Shown piece by piece: positions 20,100-32,595 of a stretch of 64,000 bases of DNA. How positions within the stretch are numbered: the stretch's first letter is position 1; each line of letters starts with the position of its first letter. The notes under the pieces were generated by a model. The model saw only the letters and a program-made list of their open reading frames with translations. It ran no database searches and had not been told where the DNA came from. The translations under genes and the position numbers were made by a program. Source of the DNA: Lunularia cruciata (taxonomy: Eukaryota > Streptophyta > Marchantiopsida > Lunulariales > Lunulariaceae). The stretch is taken from NCBI GenBank assembly GCA_948567375.1, contig OX419757.1, forward strand, positions 72,726,001 to 72,790,000, given 5' to 3'.

Positions 20100-21153
20100 A
20101 AATTAGAATTGTTCCTCCCATCAATGATGTCAACTCTTCATATGTTTCAAGTGTAAGGTCTGCAACAATGGTTTATGATCAGTTCGCATGATCATTGGTT
20201 TTCCAAGAGATAATGCCTCCATACCTTGGTGGCATAAACCATTGCAAGTTGTTCTCGATCCCAAGCTGAGTAGTTTCTTTCAGCCGTATTTAGTCGGTGA
20301 GACACAAAGGCAATGGGATGTAGTCCATCTACAAATTCTTGTTGCAACACGACTCCAATTGCATGGTTAGAAGGATCAAAATCAACCACAAAGGATAGTT
20401 GAGGATCATATGTTTGAAGAATGGGCCTTGAAGGCACCATATATTTCAGCTTCTAGAATGCTTTTTTGTGCTTGGTGGTCCATTGGGAAACTTGAGTGCT
20501 TCCCCAAGAGGTCAGTCAATGGTGCAGCCACATGAGCATAATAATGGATGAACCATCAGTAAAAACTAGCCAATCCATTAAATACCTGTACTTCTATAAC
20601 ATATAACATCCTTTAGAGTAGTCCAATCAGTAATGGCCTTGATTTTCTCCTCTTCCATCTTGATCCCCTTCGATGAGATCTTGTAATCCAAGAAAGGTAG
20701 AACTCTCCACTCAAAATGTCCATACATTGTGAAAAAGATAGTCTTTTGCACATCCTCCCTATCAATGGAGATTTACCAATAGCCATTGGAAAGATCCAAC
20801 TTGGAAAAATATCGTGCTCAACTCAATTGATCAAGCAAGTCATTGATTCAAGGCAAGGGATATGCATTCTTCATTGTTTGCTTATTGAACCCACAGTAAT
20901 CAATACTGAAACAAAGTCCTCCATCCTTCTTTGGAATAAATAGTATTGGTGCTCCCCAAGGGGAGGTGCTATGTTGTATGAAGTCCTTCTCCAACAACTC
21001 CATAAGTGTTGTTTGAAAATCCTCCAACTCCTTTGGTGAGTACATATAGATTGGTCTACTCACTAGAGTACTCCCTAGCAATAACTCAATCTTGAAAGGC
21101 ATACCACGATTGGAGGGTAATCCCTTCGTCAGATCATCCAAAAACACGTTCAC
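20100..21153 (-). pseudogene. RT and RNase H remnant, family A copy 1
   Basis: The RT N-terminal part is visible at 21153-20848, with [16 protein letters not shown] and KNAYPLP. The YxDD region is not readable in one frame. RNase H is at 20440-20192, with VVDFDPSNHAIGVVL, VSHRLN and ERNYSAWDREQLA. Stops and shifts abound. Confidence 0.85.
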
Positions 21154-21159
21154 AAACTC

Positions 21160-21440
21160 CTAAACTATCTGATCAACCATTGCTTGATGAGGCTCTTGGC
21201 CCTCCTCAGATTGTCCTTGTGCAATCGGCTTGATCCACATCACAAAAATAGACTTATCTTCCTCCAAAGCTTGCTCTATGGTTGCTTCACTAACAAACTT
21301 CTCATCTAGGGACTCATCTTTCTTCAAAGCTTGCTCCATGGCTACTTTCTTGGTAAACTTCCCATCTTGGGACTTATCTTCCTTCAAGGCTTGCTCTATG
21401 ACTACCTTCTCAATAAACTTCCCATCTTGGGATTGACTAT
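21160..21440 (-). repeat. 60-bp tandem repeat encoding a charged linker
   Basis: Three to four diverged 60-bp units, built on 'cttcccatcttgggac', encode a Lys/Glu/Gln-rich linker between protease and RT. The same array is found at 37290-37490 and 46812-46992, so it is a family trait. Confidence 0.85.
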
Positions 21441-21602
21441 TTTTAGGTGTCTTACTTAGAGGTGCTAGACAATCTAATCAGAAATTCCTACCTTGGTGTT
21501 GTACTTGAATTTTTTGTCGGTTCCAATCAAATTGAACCTTATGATGTTCAAGCCAAGGTAGTCCTAGAATGACATCGTAGTGTAGAGGTGCCATTACAAA
21601 CC

Positions 21603-21869
21603 TCATACATTCCAAATACTCATTCCCAATCTTGAAGGTAATAGAATGCGAGGTACGGAATGCAAAACCCTTCTACCATCCACCATCATCAATCTACTTC
21701 CAATTACTAGCTTGATAGGAATACCCAATTCATTTGCTACTTGCATTAACATGCAATTCTTTGAACTTCCAAAATCAACCAAAATCCTACAATCTTGATT
21801 AGATATCATACCTTGCAAGTGAAGCAAACTTGCATAGGTCGAGCCTTTAATCCCATTGGAACTAATCAA
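21603..21869 (-). pseudogene. aspartic protease remnant, family A copy 1
   Basis: It reads STYASLLHLQGMI, then ILVDFGSS where a retropepsin has DSG, so the active-site serine is changed. Then ELGIPIKLVIGS follows and a frameshift ends the match. It is homologous to 46377-46790. Confidence 0.8.
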
Positions 21870-21884
21870 GCCCCAATAGGTGAC

Positions 21885-23072
21885 TCAAAATCTCCTATTG
21901 GGATTCCTTGTTTCCTTGATCATTTTGCTCCACAAACTCCATTTGGGCAACTTGTTGAGGTCGCCCATTCTTGAGTGGACATTCAACGATGCAATGCCCC
22001 AATTGGCAACAATAAAAAAAACTTCCATTTTGTTGCAATTTCTCTCTATTTTGTAGTACCAAGTGGTCTCCATTGAATGACATCAATCTCCATTGGTGCC
22101 GGCCCCTCCACCCGTGTGTAGTGTTTTGGTAGGTTTTGTGGAGGTGGAGGTTGAGACCAAGTTGTTGCAACCAAGGAATCAAAATGTTCGGCCAACCAAT
22201 GGCTTCCTCCAAGTGTTGTGGCTCTCGTATGGTTACCTCTAATTTGGTTCTTGACTTCAAGCCCCTTACAAATTGATCTAGAGCTTCACCTTCCAATATA
22301 TATATATATATATATATAGAACTTGCATGATGATGTTCTAGAATTGCGTGATGTAACTTCTTATAGAGCCAATCTGTTTCAACTCTACTAACCTATCCCG
22401 TACAGCTTGTGTGACATTTATAGCTTAGAACCGATTAATTATTGCACTCTTGAATTCTGCCCATGTCAAGATTAGTGCAACAATTTGTCATTCAACTTGC
22501 TCCACTTGAAATCTCCACCATAGCTTTGTTACTCCATCCACTTGGCTAGAAGCAAAGAGAATCTATTTTTGCTCATCTTGCAGATTGGTAGCTTCAAAGT
22601 AACATTCACAATCAAACACAAAATTCTCCATTGCATCCGAGAGATTCTTGCCTTCAAATACCTTGGGTTTAGAGAATCGGATTTGATCTTCTCCTTCTCA
22701 AACTGGTACGTTCTCTACGTGCTCTTGTCGTCAAAGATCTTGTTCATCCAACAATTGAGTAAGGTGCTCGATTTGTTGCTGCATAACAATGATAACCTCA
22801 GGCATTGCTGCCATGGTTGCTACTCTATCATGCCACCCCTAATCTATCTAATTTATTAACAAATAGAAGCAGCACATCCACCATTTTCCATAAGTGACAA
22901 TCTGAAGTACCAAGGGTTCCTCAAATATGGTGATCATATGCAGAAAATCTTGTCCAAAGCTTGAGGTGATGAATTGTGTGAAATGATGCTTGGGTAGAAC
23001 TTGGACACAAAAATCCCAATGGTTTAGTGAAAGTGGATTTGGTGGTCCATAAATTCCATCCATCCCATTCTT
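21885..23072 (-). pseudogene. gag remnant with zinc knuckle, family A copy 1
   Basis: It contains EALDQFVRGLKSRTKLEV and a knuckle-like FFYCCQLGHCIVECP. The normal second cysteine/glycine spacing is altered. Upstream parts of gag, up to 23072, are readable only in fragments. A (TA)n run at 22297-22318 interrupts it. Confidence 0.8.
22297..22318. repeat. (TA)n microsatellite
   Basis: Eleven or so TA units inside the gag remnant; it is absent from the homologous place in the copy at 44787-47595, so it is a later expansion. Confidence 0.85.
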
Positions 23073-23084
23073 GCTCTGATACCA
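23073..23084 (-). other. primer-binding site, tRNA-Met type
   Basis: The sense strand reads TGGTATCAGAGC, one base away from the end of the 5' LTR. It matches the 3' end of plant initiator tRNA-Met, the commonest primer for gypsy and copia elements. Confidence 0.9.
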
Positions 23085-23085
23085 A

Positions 23086-23540
23086 TGAAAAAGGACAAAG
23101 ACAGAGGAGAGAAATAAGAGAATGGAAACTCACATTAGGACACTTGAATGTGGGAAAAATCCAAATGCCTAGCATGAGCTTTGGCTTGGTATTTATAGAT
23201 AGCATACAAGGTATTTATAGATAGCATACAAGACCCTTGAGAAGCTTCTCAAGAATCTTTCTTGAGCCACTTTCTTAGAGTGCAAACCAAGTTAACACTA
23301 ACTTGGTTTGCACTCTCAAGAAACTTCCTTCTAGAAGTTGTCTACTTGGCATGCAAGCTAAGCTAGTTGGAAGCTTCTAGAAGCTTCCTTTTAGAAACTA
23401 CCTGCTTGGGGTGCAAGTTAAACTAGTGGGGAAGCTTCCAAGAATCTTCGTAGATGTTTCTAGAATATTCTGGGCTAATTTGGCTTATTCTCTACTTTGT
23501 TAGCCTTACTAACTACGTCTCTAAACTCCATATTGTTACA
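23086..23540 (-). repeat. 5' LTR, family A copy 1, with four-unit heat-shock element
   Basis: It has the same family as 18066-18488. At 23370-23387 it carries GAAGCTTCTAGAAGCTTC, a perfect four-unit heat-shock element (GAAnnTTCnnGAAnnTTC). A 22-bp stretch around gtatttatagatagcatacaag is duplicated in tandem (about 23190-23235), and a short inverted duplication of aacttggtttgcactc lies at about 23285-23320. Confidence 0.88.
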
Positions 23541-24099
23541 ACAAGCCTTTAGTCCAATTTGACTACATGGAAGCAAAGGATGGAAGGTCTTCTTGTGCTT
23601 GTGGAGATATAACATCTCTTGTCTACCATAATAATTCTTGGAGAGAAAAATATCCCTCTTCCACCTTGGTCCCATATGTTTCTAAGATTGGCCTATCAAT
23701 AACCATTGGGAGGAAAGTGAGAGGTGTCAAGAGAGCACAACTACCCAAAATGCTAGAGGTGTGGCCTCCTCCATAAATAGTTGGCCTAATACTCCACACA
23801 AGATTTGTAGACATGTTTGTCTATGTGTCAAATCCCTTGTCACACTCAAATGTCCATAATCCAATGATATTACCAAAGATATCCATAACACTCCTATCAA
23901 ACATTCTCAAATGTGAACAAAGGTCATAGAAGGGGGAATTGTGCAACAAAGGTAGGTTGGTCTACAGCCAATACTAGAGGAGAATATCCTAAATGTCACC
24001 TATGCATCTCCTAGTAGAGGGAGGTCATTGACACAAAGAATATCCTCTTCAAGGGCTATGTCTAGGAAATGTATGACAAGATCCTCGAATCTTATTAGC
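23541..24099. other. no recognisable feature
   Basis: No protein or RNA recognised. It follows the retrotransposon copy directly. Confidence 0.4.
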
Positions 24100-24540
24100 A
24101 TTCCATGGATTGGTGATATGTTGATCCTTGTCCTATTTGGTTGGTCAAACAAGTTTGACCAAATAGAATCTTTGGAGAATCTTCTTATAGGAACTTAGAA
24201 CATCATGTGTGAGGTATTGTTTGAAAGCTCTCAACTAGACAAACATTAGGGGAGAAAAGGCAATACCTTTGTTCCCAAGGAGGAATTTTTTTTCATTTTT
24301 TGAGGCCTAATTCATCCATTTAGGCCTCTAAAATGAGCTATGATGTTTTTAAGGTATTTTCAGCCTCTATTCTATTAGTGAATGTACTCTTTTGATGACA
24401 ACTCTATCTGATCTACTTAGACCATCATATATAAAATCCCTCAAGATATTACCATACCAAATTTATACCTCTAGATAGTTTGACTGATAGGGATGGTATT
24501 ACACCATCCCTAAGCAACTTTTATGTCTTGATAGACCACT
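24100..24540 (+). repeat. third copy of the 12.2/14.8 kb repeat
   Basis: It aligns directly with the left arm at 12350-12900: shared ggtcggtcaaa / ggttggtcaaa, gaggcctaattcatcc and the tctgatctacttag block. Confidence 0.75.
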
Positions 24541-24596
24541 TTTTTCATGAGCTATCACCTCTTTATGAGGTTTGATATGGATTGTATTACACCATC

Positions 24597-24827
24597 CCTA
24601 CACAAGTTTTGATCAACTCTACAACAAGATCCCTTCTTCCAAATGATATATGGTCATCTTACAGCATGCAACAAGGAATACAACACCTTCTCCTTCAAGG
24701 AAGGCTTCTATTCCATGAGGACCGGATCTTTGTTCCAACCAAAGGTGATCTCCAACTTGTGCGCATTCAAGAAGCCCATGATTTACCAATAGCTGGTCAC
24801 ATGGGTGTAGACAAGATATCAAGACAT
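24597..24827 (+). pseudogene. isolated integrase zinc-domain fragment of family A
   Basis: In the plus strand it reads INSTTRSLLPND, YVPTKGDLQ-like and HDLPIAGHMGVDK, which is the counterpart of 19956-19732. It is better preserved than that copy but has no LTR or other domain next to it, so it is a solitary fragment. Confidence 0.85.
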
Positions 24828-24900
24828 ACAGTTGATATCAAGACATAAAGTTGCTTAGGTTCATAGTCTAAGATCTCTAGTGGTACTCCTCTTGCAACAA

Positions 24901-25104
24901 GATAAGCATAAGGAAGAGATAGTTTCATTAGTGTGCCTAGTCATAGATAAAGGATGTAGACAATGCTACTCTACTATACTCTATTGCTTGACCTAACATC
25001 CTGATAAGCATAAGGAAGAGATAGTCTCATTAGTGTGACTAGTCATAGACAAAGAATGTAGATAGTGCTATTCTACTATACTTTCTTGCTTGACCTAATA
25101 TCCT
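24901..25104. repeat. 102-bp tandem duplication
   Basis: Units start at 24901 and 25003 with gataagcataaggaagag and are about 90 percent identical. No coding content. Confidence 0.85.
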
Positions 25105-25438
25105 AGACAGTCATCATAGAGTGGAATCTGTAGTATCTTGTGGCTTTACATGTTTTTTGTGATGTACAACGAACATACTTCTCCTCTAGAGTGGCCCAAT
25201 CTCCCACTCGAAATCTGTGAAATCTAGGAGCCATCTCTCTGTACCCCTCACCCCCTCTAATATAGCAAAGACATCATTGTGAAAATAAGAACCATGCTAA
25301 CTCATCCATGGAATTACAAGTGGGAAACAAAAAGTCTATCTAGTTTCATCATGGAGTGTAAGGGAAAAAGTCTATGAAATAGACTTGGATAAAGAAAAAT
25401 TAGTTTCAAATAACACCAAAATATAACCCATATGAAAT

Positions 25439-25563
25439 ACTAACCACTCCCAAGACTTGATTGGTCTCTTAAGGGCAGTCAAGGAAGGGATAGACTCATA
25501 TACTAACCACTCCCAAAGACTTGTTTGGTCTCTTGGGGGCAGTCAAGGAAAGGATAGACTAAG
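25439..25563. repeat. about 62-bp tandem duplication
   Basis: Two copies of a unit with taaccactcccaa and gggcagtcaaggaa. No coding content. Confidence 0.85.
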
Positions 25564-28359
25564 CATTTGTAACCTCAAGTGTCAACAATCTCTGTGGTAT
25601 CGTGGTGATCTCGCACCTCACATGAATATCCAAAGGTGTCCAAAAGTCAAAACCAACATCTCGAGACATAAAATGAATCTAGCAAATTGCTCATCATCCT
25701 CTTCTGCCACATGCCCTTCTCATGACAGGTCACTTCCCAGTATTTCCTTGCAGGATGGCACTCCAGCTACGACAAGTCACCTCCACTGCCATATGCCCTC
25801 CTCATGACAGGTCAGCTTCACACGATTGCCTTGCAGGATGGCACTCCAGTTACGAGTCACTCCAAGGCACCTCCACTTCATGGTTTTGACAAGGTGGCAG
25901 TGGGATCTCGGAGAAGCTCGACGATGTCAGCATGCGTCAACGAGATTGTCTAAATCGCGGTAAGAGTGACACTGTATAGCCACGCCACTTGTTAATGTTT
26001 TGCTGTGTTATCACACGAAAGGTTTCTGCACCATATAGTGGTGTTTCAAAACTCATCCACAGTCTCTGAGTGAGATTATAGAGTTACAATTTCAGAATAC
26101 TTGCTTTAGAAGAGCAGATCCCAATGCATTCACGATTGCTCCCTCTGTTCCTAACAGCATCACCTCACAAAAGGTTTGCTTGATTTCTCGTCGCCGCCCG
26201 AGTTGCAGTCAATATTTGCAAGTGGGTTGATCTTCATGGAAACTAGAAATTATCAGAAATTACTGTCTTTCAAGCACGACTGGGTTAAGAGACGACAGAG
26301 CACAGAGTTGGGAGAGCGTCCATCTTTAATCTAAAACATGATCATCTTCGCAGATTTGGATGTAATTCAATCGGTGGAGTACATGAAGAGATTACTCTAT
26401 TCCCGTTCATGCTGTGATTCAATCCGTGTGTAAGCTTCACGGTGGCTTAGTTTTGGCCTGTAGAACTCAGACTCTTCAGGTCTTACTCTGCCGATACGAA
26501 GCTCCAGCTCCCGGACATTTATTCAAAATAGTTAGCTTATGCCTAGTTATTGAGGCTGTACAGTATTCTGTCGATGTAAATCACGCGGCTGCTGCTTAAT
26601 TCATACTCACTTCCAGAACCAAGGGCCAGGCGATTGGTTCCCAATTGATGCCCACGGATGCTCTTAACGGTACTAGTAGACGTACGGTCCGTGTTCGGTC
26701 TCGATCTTTAACGTACCATCTAATTTGTCTGAAGTTTGTCAACTGTCTCCACCCCGTGTATGACTGGAATCCAGAAGACAACAATCTTCTCGAAATTACC
26801 ATAAATCTCGAAAAGACCGTCTGATCTCAAATTAAGTCTTGTATGTATTATTGTGCACAGAGAAGAATCTTACTTGAGTTAACCACAGAGTGTTCTTGAT
26901 TTTTATCGAGACAAATCAAGTCTCAATACAACGTCAGTGACTACTACATTTCGTGTTCCAAGACCTCCAATGTTCACAGCATCTTTAGATTAACGGGATT
27001 CAAAGACATGACAGTTTGACTTATTTGTCCGCAATTTGCTCTTGGAGGTATAAACGATTGAGCACCAAAAGCAAGTACGTGTCGAAAGTTCGCTTTTTGT
27101 AACCAATTAACTCTAGAGTTTGCAGGCCTTGGGAGCTTTCAACCCCTCCTGAATTGACATTGCAGCAATCAGATAAGATCTCATTCAGTTCTGCAACTAT
27201 TCATTAATCAAAATATCATATTGTAAACGAAGAAATTAATGATAATTGAACAACAGAACTGCAAAAAACGAGACCAATGTTTAACCCGTTGATATTCTAC
27301 TGTTTCCTTGGGCTCTCGGTCTAAGGCATCAATCGAAGAACACTGTAGTGGGAGTGTCCCATGAGTTCCGGCTCACAAGCGCAACAACAAAGTCGTGAGA
27401 GAATCCTTCACTTCGATACCTGCCAATTGCTCTCTGTAATCCAGCTGGTAAGGCTGAGCGGCAGTGGCACACTGCTGGTCAGCTTCTCCCCTATTGATAC
27501 AATGCGTGCAGCTTCTTAGTCGTATCCCCAGCCCCTGTAGGAGTAAAAGTTGCACCCGCCCAACAGTTTCTGGAGCTGCGTATTCGTTGGTACAGTTTCA
27601 TGTGTTTACTGTGAGGTGGATGACTTAGGAACCGTCAAACAGACTACAAGTCACAGCGATGTAGCAGATGGACATACTTGATTGGAGTAAGCCGGATCGT
27701 TAAGAATTTACAACCTATAAGTTAAATAAGAATTTCCTTTTCACTGGTTGCGGCTGTGTCGGTCAAGTTGCTGGGATTATATCCGTAAAAGGAGATCTTT
27801 GGGGTTTGGATACTCTCAGGCACCCTCTGGTGATTGATCACTGGGAGATGTTGCCTCTTGCTTCAGTGTCTGGAAAGATTGTTGAACACTCGATAATTCT
27901 CCAACCAGAGATAGACAGGAGAGGACAGGAGAGGACAAGGGATAGGCGTAGGAATCAGTGTAGAAAATCCGAAGTTGGATGAAACGGATCTGGAGCTTGA
28001 TTTGACCACTAGCAGCTAGGAAGTCCGAATTGGTCCTTAGAAGTTGACTCGGTAGGGTCTTCCCATTGCAGATCATTGCTAAACAAAGAGTTTTAGATCT
28101 GCAGAGCCTCTGCAGCACAGGCTAATCAAAGTTGGGTACAAAAACGAGTGGTGGTGTAGATGTAGTGAGAACACCACAAATGTACCAACAGCTTTAGGTG
28201 CAGCAAATCTAGACAAAACGTCGGGAGAGAGATATGATTTGCTGCAATTCCAGACGATATTAGTGTCGAAGTCAGAACCTTGGCACGAATTCAGGCACGA
28301 GTTTTTGCTATCGTTCCGTTTAGATAGGAGGCTTATTATCGTTAGACTGAGAAAATACG
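25564..28359. other. non-repetitive region upstream of the kinase gene
   Basis: This 2.8 kb lacks the repeat phrases seen elsewhere and looks like ordinary gene-flanking DNA. I recognise no protein in it; short open frames are unconvincing. It probably contains the promoter of the kinase gene and perhaps unrecognised exons. Confidence 0.45.
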
Positions 28360-28439
28360 ATGAAGAGAAGAGTAATCTCCACAACTACATGCACCACGGC
28401 TGTCGTGCTCCTGCTGCTGTGCTCCACGGCGCTTTCTGA
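28360..28439 (+). other. signal peptide of the receptor kinase
   Basis: The first residues are MKRRV, then a threonine-rich stretch, then [12 protein letters not shown]: a positive start, a hydrophobic core and small residues before the likely cleavage site. That fits secretion-pathway entry. It supports the ATG at 28360 as the start. Confidence 0.8.
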
Positions 28440-31400
28440 TCAGAGGCATGAGAAAAATTTAGTTGAAGCTGGTCTTGATGCAGGTGGTGGTGAAGATGGT
28501 GGTAAAGTTGGTTTTTTCTCCTTCTCATCATGATAGTTCGTTCTCACATACGTCGTGTTCAATGTGGTGCTCATTATACATATAATTGCGATTGGAGTTG
28601 CGCACATAATATGATTAGAGATGCATATCTGTACCAAACAAGACTGGATAGCCTGCAAGCAATGTGGTATATCATCCCATCATATAAGTTGTTAACTAGT
28701 TTATTTGCATCATGTCGATTTAGGGCCGACAAAAGGTCGCTTGAATGCTTACCAGAGTGGTTATTAGTAGCTAAAAACATGGTCCAAATAATTGAAGAAT
28801 TTCATGAACGTCATGGTTTAGAGAAGCTAAGCCTTGCCGATGAAAGTTACAGACAATTATGCGTGATAAACTAAATCCACTCTCATGATCGTCATCTCAG
28901 CTTATGGCAGTATAAAACGAGCATTTCACATGACTTCCGAATGGAAAGCCGATCAACCATGTGCTGGTAATTTTACCGTCTGGGTTGGAGTGGAATGTGA
29001 TATTGTAAATCAAGAAGTGAGGACGATGTAAGTCAAGATCCTATATGATCAGCCCATAATCTGGTTCGATTTCTTGTACAGACATTGTTTCTGTCGTTCA
29101 AGTTCGGACTAGATCTGTATCTAGTAACGACTAGATTCTAGTCATAACAGAGCATTTTAGTCTCCATTGGTGCCATCTCATGATGCTAGGTTGCAAGTGA
29201 TGGTATGTTTGCCTGTTATAGATACTTCACGAGTTTTCAGAACTTGAATGGAAATTGGAAAGTTCAAGAGGTATTGTCATACGATGTTCCACAGGCAAGC
29301 ACTGAATGCTTTTCCCTTGTTCTGGTAGTGACCTTTCCGGTCGGGATATTGCTGGCTACATTCCTCCAGAGATAGGGGCGCTAAAGGGTCTCGAAATTCT
29401 GTGAGCTTACTATAACCTCCTCCATTAATACAGTGGACAGAGATCATCAAATCTGAATACGAACGTGTCTCTCATAGCCATGCTACCTCAGTTGTAAGAT
29501 TCCATCAAGGAGAGCAACTGTAAGGTTTCTGATAGTTTCTGATGTTTTACAAGAAAGCTGATAACTCGAATCTCCTTCTTGAACAGAAATCTTTCAAACA
29601 ACAAATTTAGCGGCGAGATTCCTGACTCTCTCGCCAGGCTCAGGAAGTTAATATCGGTGTAAGTTATTCAAACCATAAGTGAGTACATTTCTACATACTG
29701 TCTGGTTAGTAGATGCTTTGGAAAAAAATCTAAAGTTTTCAGCCAGTTTATCCTTGATATCAAAAAGTAACTTGGTACCGTAACAATGATGAAACAGAGA
29801 TTTGGATAACAATGATTTTTGCGGGTCAAAACCAGAATCGTTGGACTCCACTGACGATAGGTTCAGGTATGGGCCCATAATTGCCCGATATTCTGAACAC
29901 AACGAAAAGCTGAAGTCTATTGATAGCTGATAGCTTCACAATTTCGTCCCGAGGCAGTTTGCATTAATATTATTAAGGGTAATATTTTAAATCAACTGCA
30001 CAATGTTACATTTGAACTTGTCGCTGTTCTGTTTTCATTGGAAATTGAGGCCGAGATTCATTGAGGTTGAACACTCATAGCTAGAGCATGTTGTAACGGA
30101 GCTTTGAACTGGCAAGTAACAGTTTTACAGGAAATCCAAGACTCTGCAACGTGGGAACGCCATCATGTACATGCCAAGCAAGTCCACCGCGACTTGAACC
30201 GACACCTGTTGAAAAGCAATCGCTTGGCATTGGTCTGATAGTTGGTGCTATCGTAGGTGGGTTTGTTGTACTTGCAGTACTAGGTGGTTGCTTCGTATGC
30301 TTCTACTTGAGATCTCGGAGGAAGACTGCACAATCTCTTCCTCTTGCTTCTGAATCTGCGAATGGGTCACCACCGCAAGAACCCACTGCCAAACATGGTA
30401 AGTACCTCTCGTGGTTTAGGACTAATTGTGACAAGTAGGAACCTTAGGATGAATCAAAGATAGTCGGTGAATAACAGAGGACGTACTGCGGTACTTTCCA
30501 AGATTGTCTCTGTATGCAGAATGTATCATAAACCAAGCCCATGACACATACATGGATGAAGAACTGAATTTGGATGCGGAGTCTTTCGTCGCTTATTCAT
30601 ATTTCCTTATCTGCGCAGCTGCTTCGCATCGCTCATCGGCATCAGACGAATTTAGGAACACCATAAATTCACCTTTTCCGCCAGTGGTAGAGCGTGTTGG
30701 TTCACCGACTACTCTGAGCCAAGCTGCAGGTTTCATCTCAAAAGCTAATATCGTAGCTGCAACAAATAACTTCTCGAAAAGAATTGGAGAAGGAGGATAT
30801 GGTCCAGTCTATTGGGGCAAGCTTGCAAACGGGAAAGAAGTAGCGGTGAAGGTCAACAAAGTTTCATCGCAAGGGACAGAGGAGTTCATTAACGAGGTAC
30901 GTACCCTATTCTCTTGTATGGAGTAATTTTCTTGACATGAAAAAATCATTCAACATACCGGAATTGGGTAGAGTCTCACAACTTCTGTTTCTGACTGTCG
31001 TACTCTGGTGTATCCATGCAGGTTGGACTTCTGACGAGGGTTCATCACAGAAACTTGGTAACTTTACTTGGTTTCTGTGAAGATGGGGATGAACGAATGC
31101 TGGTTTACGAGTTTCAGAAAAATGGTACATTGAGCGACTTGCTATGGGGTAAGTGGCTGCAATTTTCGAGAATTATCTTTTCTTCGAGTTCTCTTAAAGG
31201 ACATTCAAATATGGGGTTTGGAAGAGTAAATGATGTGTGCACTTATATGTAGACTCTTCAATGGACATGTCCTTTTCTCACTTTACGGACGCAGAAGGCT
31301 TCTCAGAACCTTCTCCATGAGGAACCTGTTGGGTTGAAATCCTCTAAGAAAGCTAGATTCGAAGCGCAGATTTCAGCTTCACATCGTCAAGTCTGAAGAT

Positions 31401-32595
31401 TCGCATCTCAAATATATCTCAAATTGCATTATTTATCTCTCACAGGGAAAGGTGCGGAAAACAACCCACTAGATTGGACAGTGCGTCTTGACCTGGCTCT
31501 GAACGCAGCTAGAGGTATAAACCTTTCTATTCTGATTTAAATTGCAATAATTGTCCATGTATCAAATCTAAAGCAGTCTGTTGCGGAGAAAATCTGATTC
31601 AGAGAAAATTCTGGAATTTGAAATTGCAGACTTCTCATATCTGCACGGTTTGCAGGATTGGAGTATCTGCATAACGGTTGTAGTCCAAGAATTATTCATC
31701 GTGATGTGAAAAGTAATAATATTCTCGTGGACGACAAGTTTGTGGCTAAAGTTGCCGACTTTGGTATATCCAAGGCCACACCTGACGGTGGTAGTACTAA
31801 TGGTAGCTACTCGACTTTAGTCAGAGGCACAGTCGGCTACATGGATCCTGAGTAAGGAGGAAATGATTTTGCATTCCTGGTCTTTTTGAAGTTTATAAAC
31901 TATTTTATTACTTCAGCACCACTCCGTTTCTGGATCTATTTTTGTTGGGAATATGTGACTTAAGCCAGTCCTGACATATCCTCGTGGCCACTCCATTTAC
32001 AGGTATTTAATGAACCAGAGGTTGAGTCAGAAGAGCGATGTATATAGCTTCGGCATAGTCCTTATGGAGACTATGGCAGGATGCCGTCCACACGGAACCT
32101 TGGCAGACGGGAGTGTGTTTAACATCGTTAATATGGTAAGAGTGTTCCTCACTTCAAAGGCTGTCTAGTGCAAGATTCCACTCTTCCTGTGCACATCCAG
32201 TAAACTGACGGATATTTGTCGAAAGACTCTGTTCCAATTGTGCACATCCCTTTTAATTACATGGACTTGAAGTGATTGAAAATTACAAGAGACATGAGTG
32301 TCTTCAGAAATTAACAAGTGCTCCGTATCAGGTAAGAGACGCTTTGTCAACTGGGGACATACTAGCTCTAGCAGATCCAGCACTGAAAGAGCAGTTCAGC
32401 CCTGAGTCTATGTGGAGGGTGGCCGATATCGCCTTTTCGAGTGTTGATCGGCAAGGATCTAGGCGACCAGATATGGCTATGGTTGTCCGAGCTCTCACGG
32501 AGGCCATTGAAATCGAGTCCGCTCATGATCCTAGAGTTCCACCAGCAGGAGCTAGCTGGTCCAGAGCAAGCACATTCCATATGCATACTCGTTAG
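28360..32595 (+). CDS. leucine-rich-repeat receptor-like protein kinase, multi-exon
   Basis: Exons with GT-AG borders and matching phases are 28360-28501 (signal peptide), 28901-29027 (LRR N-cap: [21 protein letters not shown]), 29329-29400 and 29587-29658 (each exactly 72 nt, one LRR), 30131-30397 (GNPRLCN, then a transmembrane segment [19 protein letters not shown]), 30619-30896, 31022-31148, 31446-31514, 31656-31851, 32003-32135 and 32332-32595. The kinase has [13 protein letters not shown], a helix-C glutamate in [16 protein letters not shown] and an APE-like MDPE, so all catalytic residues are present. The phase between 29658 and 30131 does not fit, so one small exon in 29659-30130 is missed or lost. 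The total is roughly 580 residues with few LRRs and no malectin domain. The family sits in the plasma membrane and signals by Ser/Thr phosphorylation; the ligand is unknown. Confidence 0.9.

Larger units (their letters stand above)
18066..23540 (-). mobile_element. degenerate Ty3/gypsy element (family A, copy 1)
   Basis: LTRs are at 18066-18488 and 23086-23540, with TG...CA ends. A tRNA-Met-type primer site (TGGTATCAGAGC, minus strand) abuts the 5' LTR at 23073-23084. The flanks are gcaag (18061-18065) and acaag (23541-23545), a 4/5 match as expected for a 5-bp TSD. Minus-strand remnants of gag, CCHC, protease, RT, RNase H and integrase follow in gypsy order, all with frameshifts and stops. 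The internal length of about 4.6 kb suggests nearly full-length structure. Confidence 0.92.

Noticed and set aside
28079-28384. Minus-strand 101-codon frame upstream of the kinase start
   Set aside because: It overlaps the signal-peptide exon on the opposite strand and has no recognisable domain; most likely a chance frame.
28360-29658. Malectin-like ectodomain in the receptor kinase
   Set aside because: The ectodomain exons give a signal peptide, an LRR N-cap and LRRs only; the region between has no malectin motif.
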